Of a DNA stretch of 64,000 nt, positions 1 to 11,566 are shown one piece after another; within the stretch, counting starts at the first letter, position 1, and every line of letters begins with the position of its first letter. Location: contig JACGCM010002198.1 of assembly GCA_014058105.1 (NCBI GenBank), forward strand, positions 1 through 64,000, read 5' to 3'. Made by a program: the position numbers and the translations under genes. Under the pieces are notes generated by a model. That model made no database searches. It was not told the DNA's origin and worked only from the letters and a program-made list of their open reading frames with translations. This DNA is from Kingdonia uniflora (Eukaryota; Streptophyta; Magnoliopsida; Ranunculales; Circaeasteraceae).

Positions 1-1120
1 TACCAGGAGTTTCCCCAATAGGCAGAACTTCCTCATTTTCCACATTAGCCGTTTCGATAGCTGGACTCGGGTCCGTCACCTCTGCGTCTACCACGACATC
101 GAAGGAAGGGTTCGACTCTTCTGAAGGGTAGCGTTCAAAAGTTTTTGGATCATTGACCAACTCATCTATGAATTACATCAAGGATGAGGTTAAATTGTAC
201 TTGCGGTCAAAGTCATCTTGGAACTGTGCATGATATTCTCGCAGCCTCACCTCTAGCCCCACTACCTTTACCTAACACCGCTTGACCATAACTAGGTTCT
301 CTTTTGCTGCATCAGATCAAACTTGAAATATCTCCCGCTCTAGTTTGGCGACTCGGTTGTTCAGCGACATAATGGTTCCCTTCGCGAGCTCCCCTCCATC
401 AACTTCCTCTTTCAACTTCTCATCAGACAATTTTTAAGACTTCCTAAAAGAGACCATCCAAGCATGCATCTGTACAAATCACAAACACTTTGATAGTCAG
501 CAAAGTTTTTCCAACTCAATAACAAACATCTCTTAATTCGCAATAATGCATACCTGGCGCCTTACCAACTCTGCCTGACGACCTGCTTCCTCTGAGTTTA
601 AAGCATAAAAATACATCATCGACTAGGAGGTAGCTCGAATAACATCTTCCTGTTTGGTCGCAACTTGCCAGGCCTCGGCTGAGTTTGATCCTTCTTCTAT
701 CTGATCATACAACCTCTTTTGAGGCGTCGTCCTCATCACCGGAACGTTCGACCCATCAGCAATAACTTTTCCCTTACCTTTTGGGCTGGTTGGACTACCT
801 CTTGGGAACTCGTGCCTCGCCACCATACCTCGGCCGCCGATACTGAAACCCCACGATGAGTCCTCGGCGTAAAGTTAGACTTCGATCTTGTCATGGTATT
901 GTAATCCCTCTCGCTTAATGCTTCATAAGGGGCAGCCTTTATTTTTTCTTCGAAGATCAAACTGCGATCGAAGATCCCTTGCGCAGAGTATCCATCTCTT
1001 CCTCAAAATCTTCATCTTTCAAAATATTATGTTTATTTGCTCTGCACTCTTGTCGATCAGATTGTCGATGTAAAATAGAGGATTTTTCAACACTCTAGTC
1101 ATAGGATCTGTAAACAAATA
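1..1120 (-). pseudogene. Degenerate coiled-coil ORF, unrecognised, probably transposon-associated
   Basis: On the - strand, broken frames run from about 960 down to 1. The part from about 440 to 180 is charged and heptad-like (for example NNRVAKLEREIF, then VVGLEVRLREYHAQF), which suggests a coiled coil. The part from 960 to 620 is basic and serine/threonine-rich (TMTRSKSNFTPRTHRGV). Several stops and at least two frame changes interrupt it, so it is not a working gene. I do not recognise the family. Coiled-coil proteins of this look often accompany plant retrotransposon gag-like ORFs, but that is inference. The right edge is set by Copia-1 gag sequence on the other strand from about 1125. 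Confidence 0.35.
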
Positions 1121-1124
1121 CAAG

Positions 1125-1424
1125 GTAAAGTAGAATAAGCTCATCTGACTATGTTCGTGAAGAGTTTATCTATCAATTCTTAGGGAAAGAAGAAGTTCAA
1201 GAATCAAGGTTATACGAAGAAGAATGGCATCAAGTCTGGTCCAAGGCAGAGTTTTATTCAGGGAATGGGAACGGGAAGTAGAATGCGGCTTTTTCAGTAA
1301 AAATTATAGAGTGTTTCTTTTGCAAGTAGAAAGGTCATATGAAGAAGAATTGTCATTCTTACAAAATTGGTTGACTAAAAATAAAGGGTTCATCAGTATG
1401 CGGCCGGCAAGGCCTGAGGAGTAG
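1125..1424 (+). pseudogene. Copia-1 gag, C-terminal part with zinc knuckle
   Basis: This is the nucleocapsid end of a Copia gag, which would bind the element's RNA in cytoplasmic particles. The CCHC knuckle is readable near 1312-1372 as CFFC, a stop, then KGHMKKNCHSY; a TAG interrupts it. The same stretch is found in the opposite orientation near 49775-49940, where the knuckle reads CFFYKKKGHVKQDC. The DNA upstream of about 1125 belongs to something else, so the gag N-terminus is missing. In a second frame the sequence gives an open reading of 66 codons from 1224, which I regard as a shadow. Confidence 0.7.
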
Positions 1425-1439
1425 GTTTACGCGGGAGAT

Positions 1440-2111
1440 GCTTGACACTTTTCCATTTGGTTCGTTGGCCCTTTTTACTTGGTTTTATACACGAATGTTA
1501 CTTTAGATTTGGCATGCACCATTTATGTTCTATCGATGAGACGATCTCTATTTTCAGTTTCTTGGATGCACTCTTTCATTTTTTTTATTTTTTATTTTTA
1601 TTTTAGACATGGTGGTTTTGATATTATTCATCGCGATTCTATTATTGGTTCTGGTTTACAAGTTGATGGGTTATATTGTCTATCTCTTGATCATTCATTT
1701 GAGACTTTACTATATATTATGTTTATCTGCTGAGGCTAGTACTTCTTTTACTTTAAAACGCTCTAGTATTTCTAAGCAATTTTCGATGTTATAATACAAA
1801 TGACTAGGATATATTTCTAAAAAAAGGTTAGAAATTAAGGTTCAAGATGGGGTTCTCAGGGCTTTGGACTTCTCTGATTTTTAGACTTGCATTGATTGCA
1901 TTTGTCAAAAATTAACAAAAATCAGGAAATTTCATTCTACTCGTAACACGAACCTTTTATAACTAATTTATACAGATATGTGTGGATCTTCTCTTACTCT
2001 ATCCCACAGTGGTCATCAATATTTTATCACCTTCAGTGATAATTTTTCTCGTAACACATACGTTTTTCTTATTTATTAGAAGTCTGAATCACTTAATGTT
2101 TTTAAGGCTTT
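1440..2111 (+). pseudogene. Copia-1 GAG-pre-integrase and 5' part of integrase
   Basis: After the protease region (already decayed; VLSMRRSLFSVS is the usual segment following it) the sequence enters the GAG-pre-integrase domain (KKRLEIKVQDGVLRALDF, then TCIDCIC) and the start of the integrase core, IYTDMCG with the first catalytic Asp, followed by GHQYFITFSDNFSR. Stops occur in LDFSDF*TC and LL*LI. The frame ends at ESLNVFKAF where Gypsy-1 is inserted and continues from 12692. Known role: strand transfer of element cDNA into the chromosome. This copy cannot encode it. Confidence 0.75.
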
Positions 2112-3235
2112 TGATGCGAGAAAAACTCGGTTTTTAAATACCCCGCTCAAAACTATGGGTGTCATAATATAATAAGGGTAAGCGGGGGTCGAATCCATGG
2201 GGAGTAAACATATTAAATATATAATTTCTTAATTAACTAATAAACGAATCTAAACAAATTTTGATAAAAGGATTTTGATCTAAAACATAAATCTAAATTA
2301 CTAACTTTCGGTACGATTATAAGGAAAAGAACCCAGGCTTTGGATCACCTCCGACTTAGTTTACCAAGCGATATGAAAATAATAGCTTTTATCCGCACGT
2401 AATAGCCATGACTAGGTCTATTCGGGTCTAAGATCTAGGGTTTGTGGCTAAAACCCTAAGTAAGAGCTTCGTTGCTCATGGACAATCGGATCTAGGGTTT
2501 ATAAATTCCTTTCCATGGCTAGGTGGAGAGTATTAACTCTAGTGATCTGGAATTCCCTTTGAGGCTGAAAATAATCAAATATGGCTAATTCGACATCTTC
2601 CTCATATCTGTAGTAACTTAGAGTTGTCATGGCTAGATCAACTCTTCATAACTTCAAATCTGAGAATTAAAGATTAATTCTAGATCTAAACTACTATTAA
2701 CATCAATTTAGCTCACTTCACCGGAGGTTCAATCCTTAGCCTAAGCTAAGGAGATTAGCTCTCTGTTAATGGTGTTGATCTCAGCTTAAATTAAGCGCAT
2801 AAAATAAAATAGAGAAAAAGAGAAAGATACTAAAAAATACAAGCTTTATTCCTTCCCGAGATTGAGATGTGTAAAATACATAGAATTGTTCTCATATTTA
2901 TAGGATATATGAGAAACTTATTTACAATTCTAAAACTCTATCAGAAAAAGATAAATCTTATCTCATGTTAATCCTTGCAAAGTCTTTCATCATCTTTATT
3001 CCATGGAGAAAATCTACAAGTATATTGAATATAGGCATCTTCCTTGTACCTGAGAGACTGCTAGAGATGCTTCAACTCTTTATACCTTCTATTAGATGTC
3101 TTTTTCTACTTATTAGCTCCGACAGTAATAAGTGCCTGAAAATAAGAAAATGCTACTAACATTATAAATTAATAAATCGGGATTAGAAAATGATACTTTT
3201 AGGCGCATTAATCCTACGTATTTCTATGTCTATCA
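2112..3235 (-). repeat. Gypsy-1 3' LTR
   Basis: This 1,124-bp repeat matches 11567-12691 along its length with scattered substitutions and small indels. In the first 97 aligned bases I count about six differences. It begins (- strand) TGATAGACATAG and ends CTCGCATCA. A TATA-like CTATAAATA lies on the - strand at about 2895-2903. The left edge abuts the Copia-1 integrase frame. Confidence 0.9.
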
Positions 3236-4644
3236 AATACCTCCGAACTTACCATTTTGCTCGTCCCGAGTAAAATAATGAAATAAAATTAAACTAAAAA
3301 AGAAAGCCACTTTCGCAGGACTCGCGATTGCATTTAACGTATTCATCAAGCCGTTAAACCCCCAGGTGTCCCTGGTGGATGAGTGTTGTCTCGTGAGGGT
3401 TTACAATGACTATACCCACAAAAATCAATAATAACATTATGGCAATTCTAAATAACAAGAGACTCATTTCCTGTCAAATTATCCTTATTTAGTTAAGACA
3501 AAAATATACAAGCAGAAAATTCCTTAAAACTTTTTATTCCCTGAGTATACCATAGAATATATTGTACTTATCCAAAACTAGAGATACTACCTCATGATTA
3601 AATAGAAATTTAAGTATTTTAGCACATATATCTTAGTGTATTGTGAAGATAGTTTTATTGCTTAATACATTGCCTAGAATCATTGAGTCAGTGTATGGTA
3701 GTCGAGTACTTACTAGAATAAATTTAACGGTCAGTTTGACAAGTGCCTTAGTCAATTTTACTCCCCGATATCTTATTTTTCATAGCCTTTTTGAGTACAT
3801 TGTTTCTTAGTGAAGCCTCCGCAACAAAGAGTTTTTAGTCGACAATCCCCGCCAGTTGACTAAGGTTGTCGGGGTTTAGTGCCCTTTTGTGACCTAGACA
3901 CAGGATTCTCATAAGTAGCATTTTTCGTACTTCTTTTACATAGTTCATGGTCATACTCGAGATTGGTGATAATTTTTCCTCTTTCAGTTCTTAATCATGC
4001 GAGTAGCCTTGGAGCGTGAAAGTTTTAGGAACAACTTTGGTTTTATCTTTTTTTTCTTTTTTTTTCTTTCGGGAATGAACTTATTCTTAGGCAGTTGTCT
4101 CCCTTGGAGCGAATTATTCATAACATAAATACAAGATTTCCTAAAACTGGTCAATAACCTATCGAATGCATCAATTACAAAACTATAGTGAAGTGCAAGT
4201 TTTGAAAATATACCACGTTAACTTGAATTAGTCGCTAATTAAAATATATTACATCTAACTTAAGATGGTGTAAAAATATTTTAGTGTATACTTGTAAACT
4301 TTTAAGTTCTGGGTTTTCTTTAAATTTATTCAGGTTTTCCACCCAATATTTATGTCAAAATAAATTCAGTCTAAATGTTGGAAATTTATCAAAAGTACAT
4401 CATAAATTGCCAAGAGTGTAATTATTACACTTTTCTTTAAAAAAAATTAAAAAAAATAATTTTTCTACCCCCAAACTTAAATGAAATATTACCCCTAATA
4501 TTGGAGAACAATAAATTAAAATGGAAAGGAAAATTGGAATTTCTCACCTTAATGTGTCGTGGGTTGCCTCCCAGAAAATGTTAAGTTTACCGTCTTTAGC
4601 TAGACAAAACTCCCGTACCCCCAAACTTATGTGAAGTCAAGGAA
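3236..4644 (-). other. Gypsy-1 3' untranslated region and polypurine tract
   Basis: There is no coding potential. On the - strand the last bases before the LTR, aagttcggaggtatt (3236-3250), are the polypurine tract; Gypsy-2 has the related aagtttgggggtatt in the same place. The stretch shares several blocks with the 3' region of Gypsy-2 (for example gggaggcaaccca right after pol, and the cgagtaaaat/ccctcacgagac region) and with 32226-33393, so it is a conserved family segment rather than random DNA. A T/C-rich tract sits at about 4048-4070. Confidence 0.7.
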
Positions 4645-5900
4645 TTATTCGGGGATGGGCAATTCTTTGTATTTGGGCTCGCAAAGATCTATATCAGGGA
4701 AATTTTCTAAAGGGATTATCTCGAGATAAGGTTTAAGACGTTGGCCATTGATGTTAAATTTTTTCCCAGTACGATAAGTTTTTACTTCAACCCAACCATT
4801 TTGGTGTATGTTTACGACTTCAAATGGATCATGCCAACGAGTTTGTAATTTTCCAGGAAAAAGACGCAGTTTTGAGTTAAACAAAAAGATTTTTTGTCCT
4901 GGTGTAAAAACTTTTCAGATTATATGTTTATCATGATATGTTTTGGTCTGATCCTTATATATTTTAGCATTATCGTACGCCTCTTGTCTTATTTCCTCTA
5001 ACTCACTTAGTTAAAGTTTTCGATGAAGTCCTACTGCGTCTATTTGAAAATTAAATTTCTTAATTGCCCAGTAAGCTTTATGTTATAATTCTATAGGCAA
5101 GTGACAAGCTTTGCCAAAAATATATTTATAAGGTGATATTTCAATCGGGGTTTTTTATAAGCAGTCCGATAGGCCCGAAGAACATCATTAAGACGGGTGG
5201 ACCAATCTTTACGATCTGGTCGGACAATTTTTTCTAAAATTCTTTTAATTTCCCGATTTGAAATCTCTACTTGCCCACGTGCCTGTGGATGATATGGGGT
5301 GAAAACTTTATGAGTAATCTCATATTTGTGCATAAGACTTTTAAAATAACAGCTACAAAAGTGAGTTCCACCGTCACTTATAATTGCACGAGGTATACCA
5401 AATCAGACTAAAATGTTATCGTTTAAAAAGTTAATCACGGCAGCGTGATCATTTGTCCGACATGGTGCAGCTTCTACCCATTTGAAAGCATAGTTAACTG
5501 CTACTAAGATCCACAAATAGCCATTAGATACCAGAAATGGGCCCATAAAGTCAATGCCCCAAACATAAAAATTTCAACCTCTAAAATATTGTTAAGAGGC
5601 ATCTCATCCCTTTGGCAAAAGTCACATCGCGAACAATGGTCGTAAGTGCCCTTAAATAAAGTAGGCCAATAGAAACCACATTGAAGTACTTTATTAGCTG
5701 TTCTACGGGGCCAAGATGAGCACCATCATCATGAAAACTTGTTAAAAATTTTGAAATGTCATTTTCATGGACACAACGACGAATTACTAGATCAGCGCCA
5801 ACTTTAAATAAATAGGGATTCTCCCAAATAAATTGTCTAGAGATTGTTTTAAATCGCTTTTTATCTTGTCAGCTCAAATATGGTGGTATGTACCCTGCGG
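4645..5900 (-). pseudogene. Gypsy-1 pol: integrase
   Basis: On the - strand: remains of the zinc-binding region (about 5900-5640), core motif VWGIDFMGPF with the first catalytic Asp (about 5560-5530), IISDGGTHF with the second Asp (about 5400), and [16 protein letters not shown] with the catalytic Glu still present (about 5290-5230). The C-terminal region reads SKLRLFPGKLQTRWHDPFEV and ends near 4645. Multiple stops and frame changes break it, for example after NDNILV and after the conserved AYRTAYKKP. Compared with the copy in Gypsy-2, this one keeps all three D,D,E residues but not the reading frame. Confidence 0.85.
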
Positions 5901-7433
5901 CTAAGTAATTTGCAATATCGATGAACCAGGGTGCCCTATTAATATTCATTAACTGTTCCTTGGGAAAATGTTCAGAAATAGGAAGGTCTTCGTTAATCTA
6001 GTCGACTTTCAAACGCGACAAATGGTCGGCAACAATGTTTTATTTCCCTTTTTTATCATGTATTTTGAGGTCAAATTCTTGGAGTAAAAGGATCCAACGG
6101 ATAAGATGTGGTTTAGCGTCCTATTTATGAAGAAGATATCGAAGGGCTGAATGGTCAGAGTACACAATGATTTTTGACCTAAAATATATGACCAAAATTT
6201 TTCTAACGCGAAGACGATGGCTAACAGCTCTTTTTCAGTCGTCGTATAATTAATTTGAGCATCATTCAGTGTTTTACTCGCATAATAAATGATATGCGGT
6301 GGTTTTTCAAAATGTTGTCCTAACACGGCACCCATGACATAATTTGAAGCGTTGCACATAATTTGGAAGGGTATGGTCCAATCGAGTGGCTAGATAATCG
6401 GTGATGTGGTCAATGAGGACTTGGATGTTTCAAAAGACTTGTAACATTTATTGTTAAAAATTAAAATGGATGTCTTTAGCAAGTAAATTGCATAAAGGTC
6501 GTGAAATTTTGCTAAAGTCTCTAATGAATCGTTGATAAAAACCTGCGTGCCCGAGGAATGCGCGAACGTTCTTCACTGTTTTTAGAGGAGGTAGAGAAGA
6601 AATCAAATCAATTTTTGCTTTATCAACTTCTGTCCCCTTAGATGATATCAAATGGTCGAGTACTATTTCTTGATTTACTATAAAATGACATTTTTACCAA
6701 TTTAGGATTAGGTTTTTCTCTTTACACCGGATCAAAACCAATTCTAAGTTTAGAATACATTCATCAAATGTGGATCCATAAATGGAAAAGTCATCCATGA
6801 AGACCTCTAAAAACTTTTCTGCCATATCTGAGAAAATACTTAACATACACCGTTGAAAGGTCGCGGGTGCATTGCATAGGCCAAAAGGCATGCGACGATA
6901 GGCAAAAATTTTAAATGGGCAAGTAAAAGTGGTTTTATCTTGGTCTCCGGGGGCTACTAAAATTTGGTTGTATCCTGAATAATCATCCTGGAAACAGTAA
7001 AATGAATGACCAGTTAAACGTTCTAATATTTGATCCAGGAATGGTAATAGGAAATGGTCTTTTCGAGTGGACGCGTTTAGCTTTCGGTAATCAATGCAAA
7101 CTTGCCATCCTGTCTGAGTGCGAGTGGGTACTAGTTCATTGTCTACATTTTTATGACAGTAATACCTGATTTCTTAGGTACCACTTGGACTAGGCTTATC
7201 CAAGAGTTGTCGGAGATGGAATAAATAATACCTGCATCAAGAAGTTTCATAACTTCCGCCTTTACTACCTCCTTCATTGGAGGGTTCACACGTCGCTGTG
7301 GTTCTCAAGATGTTTTGGATCCTTCCTCTAAGTATATCCTATGCATAACTATTGATGGACTTATTCCTTTAATATATGTTATTAACCATCCAATTGCTTC
7401 TTTGTGGGTGTCTAGAACGACAAGGAGTTTATT
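5901..7433 (-). pseudogene. Gypsy-1 pol: reverse transcriptase and RNase H
   Basis: Reading the - strand: RT motifs FQDDYSGYNQI (first catalytic Asp region, near 7000), AYRRMPFGLCNAPATFQRCM, then VFMDDFSIYG (the YxDD box, near 6800) and GHAGFYQRFIRDFSKI (about 6550-6510). RNase H follows as MCNASNYVMGAVLGQ and YYASKTLNDAQINYTTTEKELLAIVFA (split here in the text: TTTEKELL carries the Glu) at about 6359-6180. Stops and shifts occur between the blocks, and the RT N-terminus near 7200-7430 is only partly readable. The enzyme would copy element RNA into DNA. Confidence 0.85.
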
Positions 7434-8342
7434 TTACTGATCTAAGTCCAATAAAGATGAAATGATAATAGGAAGAGTCTTGTTAGGCCCGAGGAACCGA
7501 TATCCCAGATTATCCAGAAGTACTTTAAGATCAGGCTTTGGTGGTGACACAATAGGAGGAACTGGGGGGTTAGAAAACATAGGGACTGACTCGAAATTGG
7601 GAGTATACCGATGAAGAGGAGTGTATGTTGGAGGATTATTTTCAAGAACAGCTGCAATATCTTTTAGGATTGACTCGTGAATACCAACAATGTCATCCTC
7701 CAGACAATCTTCTAAGAGGTTGTCCCAAGAATGTTTGGAGATAATGGTACCTATCATATTACACTCTTCAGCAGAATCCTGATATTGCCTCATGGCATTA
7801 AAAATGTTCAGTTCCAAGGTCATGTTACCGAATGTTAGGTTCATTATTCCATTTCTACAATTGATTATAGCATTGGAAATAGCTAGGAAAGGTCGACCTA
7901 AAATAATAGGGATTTGGCCATGGACATTCGAAATCGGTGGTGTATCAAGGATTACAAAATCTACTGGAAAGTAAAATTCATTCACCTTAATTATCATATC
8001 CTCAACAATATCCCTAGAAGATTTGATAAATCTATCAGCGAGTTGAAGTTGTATCCTGGCAGGCTTAAGTTTACCTAAATTGAGGTCCTCATAAGCACAA
8101 AATGGAATAAGATTTACACTAGCCCAAAGATCAAGGAGGGCCTGCTGGATATAGTATTTTCCTATTACTAAGGGAATGGTGAGACATCCTGGGTCCTTTT
8201 GTTTGATCGGAATTTCAAATGGTAGGATAGAGCTAACCTGTTTAATACTAAAGGAATTCTTCATAACTCTGGTTCTACGTTTCTTTGTACACAGTTCCTT
8301 AAGAAATTTAGCATTTGACAGAACCGGATCGATAACGTCCAA
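7434..8342 (-). pseudogene. Gypsy-1 protease and flanking linker, altered active site
   Basis: A 302-codon open frame runs from 8342 down to 7434, the longest in the element. It begins in the gag-protease linker (FLKELCTKKRRTRVMKN), enters the retropepsin fold (IGKYYIQQALLDLWASVNLIP) and ends in the protease-RT linker (VSPPKPDLKVLLDNLGY). In relatives the active-site loop is D-L/F-G-A, as in LLDFGASMNVLP of Gypsy-2; here the Gly is Trp (DLWA). That substitution should disturb the fireman's-grip loop, so the protease is probably inactive despite the long frame. The later ILGRPFLAISNAIINC block is intact. Confidence 0.85.
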
Positions 8343-8928
8343 GAGCGGAATGTTAATCCGTACTTATTTAAATAACTCGAGAATATCTTTTAGGCCTTCA
8401 TTCTTTTTAGCAGGAACAAGTCTATTAGGGATTGGGGCCCTAGGCACATAAGGCTTGTCTACTAGGTCCGGTAGAGTTGGAATATGATGTGGCCTAGATC
8501 ATAGATTTTCATGGGTTTTTTCCTGAGATTTAGGAACTAAATTACTCTTAGTTGGCAATATAGGGTCTGGTTGAGTTTTTATAGTTTTTTTTTAATCTGA
8601 AGGGTCATAACTACTTGAGCAGTTTCAATGTTCTCAGGTGAGCTCTGTTGGATATGAACCTCAAAGGCGGCCCTCGGGTTAGCAATTGGTTGACTAGGGA
8701 ATTTTTCATTTTCTCGTTCACTTAATTGGCTTGCTATTTGTTCTATTTGGGTGTCTAGCTTCTGTGTAAAGGCTCATATTTCATAAAGTTCCCTAGAATT
8801 TGATTGGTTAACCCCCTAATCTCTGTTATAAACTGTGGGAGTGTGGATTCTAAAGTAACTGGGTGGGCTTGTTTGGTCGAGTATGTTTGATTCTGCTGAT
8901 ATGGTGGAGGATTATAAGGGGATTATCC
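8343..8928 (-). other. Gypsy-1 gag-protease linker, broken
   Basis: This is the proline- and lysine-rich spacer between the gag zinc knuckle and the protease, readable only in short pieces on the - strand with frequent stops. It contains no other feature I can see. Confidence 0.5.
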
Positions 8929-10041
8929 TTATGGTTGACTCCTCCAAGAAAATAATGGGTTACTTTGCCAAGGAGATCTGCCAAAATTATTTTGGTGTTG
9001 TCTCATTTCATTATCCAAGATAGCATTAACGTGGTCTGGATTATAATTAATTAACTCATGGAGTTGTGGACACGTGCGTGCATAATGGGTCGGATCATTG
9101 CATAAATTGCAGACCCCAGGAATAGATGCTGGTTTAGGGGCCGCTACTTTCCTTACGGCCATAACCTCAACTTTACGTGTAAGGGAGTCCAGTTGGACTT
9201 TTAATTCGAGGCTTTCAGGTAATTCAAGGATGCCTCCTTTTCTAATGGGCCTACGGTCACGAGAAGTAAAATCCTATTGCTGGGATGTCTCAACGTATTT
9301 ATCGAGAAATACATATGCAGCAGTTTCATCCATATCTTGGAATTTTCCTGAGCTATGGACTTCGATTGATTCACGGGTTGAAAGAGTTAACCCGTGCAGA
9401 AAGAATTGGATTAGTCTCCATTTCTCGAAACCATGATGGGGGCACCTTAACAATTTTTCCTTAAAACGTTCTCATGCTTTGTAAAAAATTTCTCCGTCTT
9501 CTTGAAGGAAATCAGAAATATCACGTTTTAAAAGGTCAGTTTTTTGCATGGTGAAAAACTTGATTTTAAACTTCTGTTTAAGGGTGTCGTACTTGTCAAT
9601 TGACTCGGATGGCAGAGAGTTCAACCAACATTTTTCCTTGTCTTTTTGAGAAAATGGGAAAAGGAGTAAATAGATGTACTCCATTGCTATGTCCTTACAT
9701 CGAAACGTTTGGCAGATAAACTCAAATTCATCGATATGCAAGTATGGGTCTTGGTTATCGAGTCCATGAAAAGGTGGGATTAGGTTCAAAATCGTAGGCT
9801 TAATATCAAACTGGGTTACCGTAATTACTGGCAACTTAATACATATTGGCGAGTTTTCTGAAACGGGAGCAAAAAGCTTCCTTAGTGACTTGTCACCCAT
9901 TTGTTCAGGAAGAAATTTATTTACAATTTCAAGGTCGTATATGGCCTGAAGGTCTTCCAGTTAAACTTGGTTAGCCGTATTAGCTATTTTAGGAATCGGT
10001 GGTATATCAATGTGTTGCCTAATCCGATCGTACTTGGGCAT
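8929..10041 (-). pseudogene. Gypsy-1 gag (capsid-nucleocapsid)
   Basis: The likely start is the ATG at 10041-10039 (MPKYDRIRQHIDIPP), followed by an in-frame TAA about 27 codons later. The capsid part is open from 9900 to about 9470: IPPFHGLDNQDPYLHIDEF, then LFPFSQKDKEKCWLNSLPSE and the ESIDKYDTLKQKFKIKFF block, all typical of the plant retrotransposon gag domain. The zinc knuckle is intact near 9110-9070: CNLCNDPTHYARTC (C-x2-C-x4-H-x4-C). The product would form the particle that packages element RNA. A frame change near 9470 separates capsid and nucleocapsid. Confidence 0.85.
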
Positions 10042-11544
10042 ATACTAATGAAATGAGATAAAATTACAAAATTCAACGGGAATTTAAACACACAATTTAA
10101 GATAAACATATCAGTAATTTTTAAAGTTAAATTAACTAAGTCAATCCTAATCTAGATGCTAATCAAACTGGGTAGGTCGGTCTAGTGTGTGATTCCTAAC
10201 ACGAAAGCTTCACTATGCTAACAACGGTCTTAGTGTTTGTGCATCAGTTCTCACGCCCGTTTGCCTCGCCTTATCATACTTGACTCATACGGACGGTGAC
10301 GTCGCTTAACAGCCGATGGTTCACGGCGCTTGGCTGAAGTGGTTCCTATGAATCTGTATTGGTACCTCAGTCCGGTACCTCTTAATTGCTCAGGTGATAA
10401 AATCCCTTAGAAATCTTACTAATAGCTTTTTAAGTTTTAATTAAATTTAAAGGTCGGGACAGTTAGGAACGTGTGATATGAATTTCTCCGTATCCATAGG
10501 TGGGAGGTCCGACTCGTTGGAGATTCCTTTGGGTGATGAAATCCCGCAGAAGAGCCCTAGCAGTTAAAAACCTTTACGATGTTAAGCATGGAGCAAAAAT
10601 TGAAACATGATATCAGGTCAATCCAAACATAACAAATTTTTTAATTTAAGAGCAACGTGTATTTGAACAGTCCACACGACTTACTTTCCTAATGCCAGGG
10701 TGGAGTGGTGATGAATCCCTTTTATATGTCAAGTTTTAAGTGAAGACCAACCTACGGGAAGTATTTCCTGGTGAAGCTGTGGCCGCCCCTTCACTTAGGG
10801 GGAGAAAGAAGGAAATGCCCCTTCACTTAGAGGGCACAAGAAGGATTTAGAGAGAAGTTTGTCAATGGATGTTGTAAATTCCTCATAATCTCTGAGTACC
10901 AACTTTATGATTATCCTGCAAAACAAGAGAAAATAATAATTATTAGTGAACTTACGACAACAAAAATATAAATTCAATTTCCAAGTTTATTGCAGTCTAT
11001 GACGTCCTGATTTTCAAATGCATATATCATTCAGTTCATTTGAGTGAGAACATAAAATAATACCAATTTGGAAAGATAATTCAGAAAAGAAAAATATTAA
11101 AGAAGAAAGTTTTTTGTAATTTTGCTTCCCTACCGCTCAAAACAGCCGATTAATGAACAGCGGCGTTCTTTACTGAGACAGCTTTTACTATTGTTTCAAA
11201 AGGTTGTAACTCTCGAACGGCTAAACAGAAAAATATGATCTATAGCAATTCGGAAAGGGTTTTGAATTATATAGAACTTATGTCACAAAAATTCCTAAAT
11301 TGTGAAGTATAGATGGTCAAAAACTATAAAATATTCAGGAACACATCTTTCGATGAAAACTAAGTATGTTTCTTCCAAAATTAATATCTCCGAAACCGCT
11401 TATAAGAAAATTTTGAGACTAATTTATTCAGAAAAAATTCCTAGAAATCTAAAAATAAAATAAATAAATTGGCAAACTTAACAACTCAAAAGAAGAAAAT
11501 AAATTAACTAAAATAAAAAAACTATGATTTAATAGACCGTTGCC
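10042..11544 (-). other. Gypsy-1 5' leader with conserved repeated motifs
   Basis: This is a 1.5 kb non-coding leader between primer site and gag. It carries, on the - strand, two nearby copies of a block with complementary edges (CCCCTAAGTGAAGGGG at about 10787-10802 and a variant at 10817-10835). The same block occurs once in the Gypsy-2 leader at about 20109-20125, followed in both by GCCACAGC. Both leaders also repeat GGGATTT(T/C)ATCACC. Such conserved leader elements may act in packaging or translation, but that is inference. Confidence 0.55.
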
Positions 11545-11562
11545 TCCCCGGCAACGACGCCA
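11545..11562 (-). promoter_or_regulatory. Gypsy-1 primer binding site (tRNA-Asp type)
   Basis: The - strand reads TGGCGTCGTTGCCGGGGA, four bases inside the 5' LTR. It complements the 3' end of plant tRNA-Asp (GUC) except for one mismatch. Athila-type Gypsy elements typically use this tRNA. Confidence 0.9.
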
Positions 11563-11566
11563 ATTT

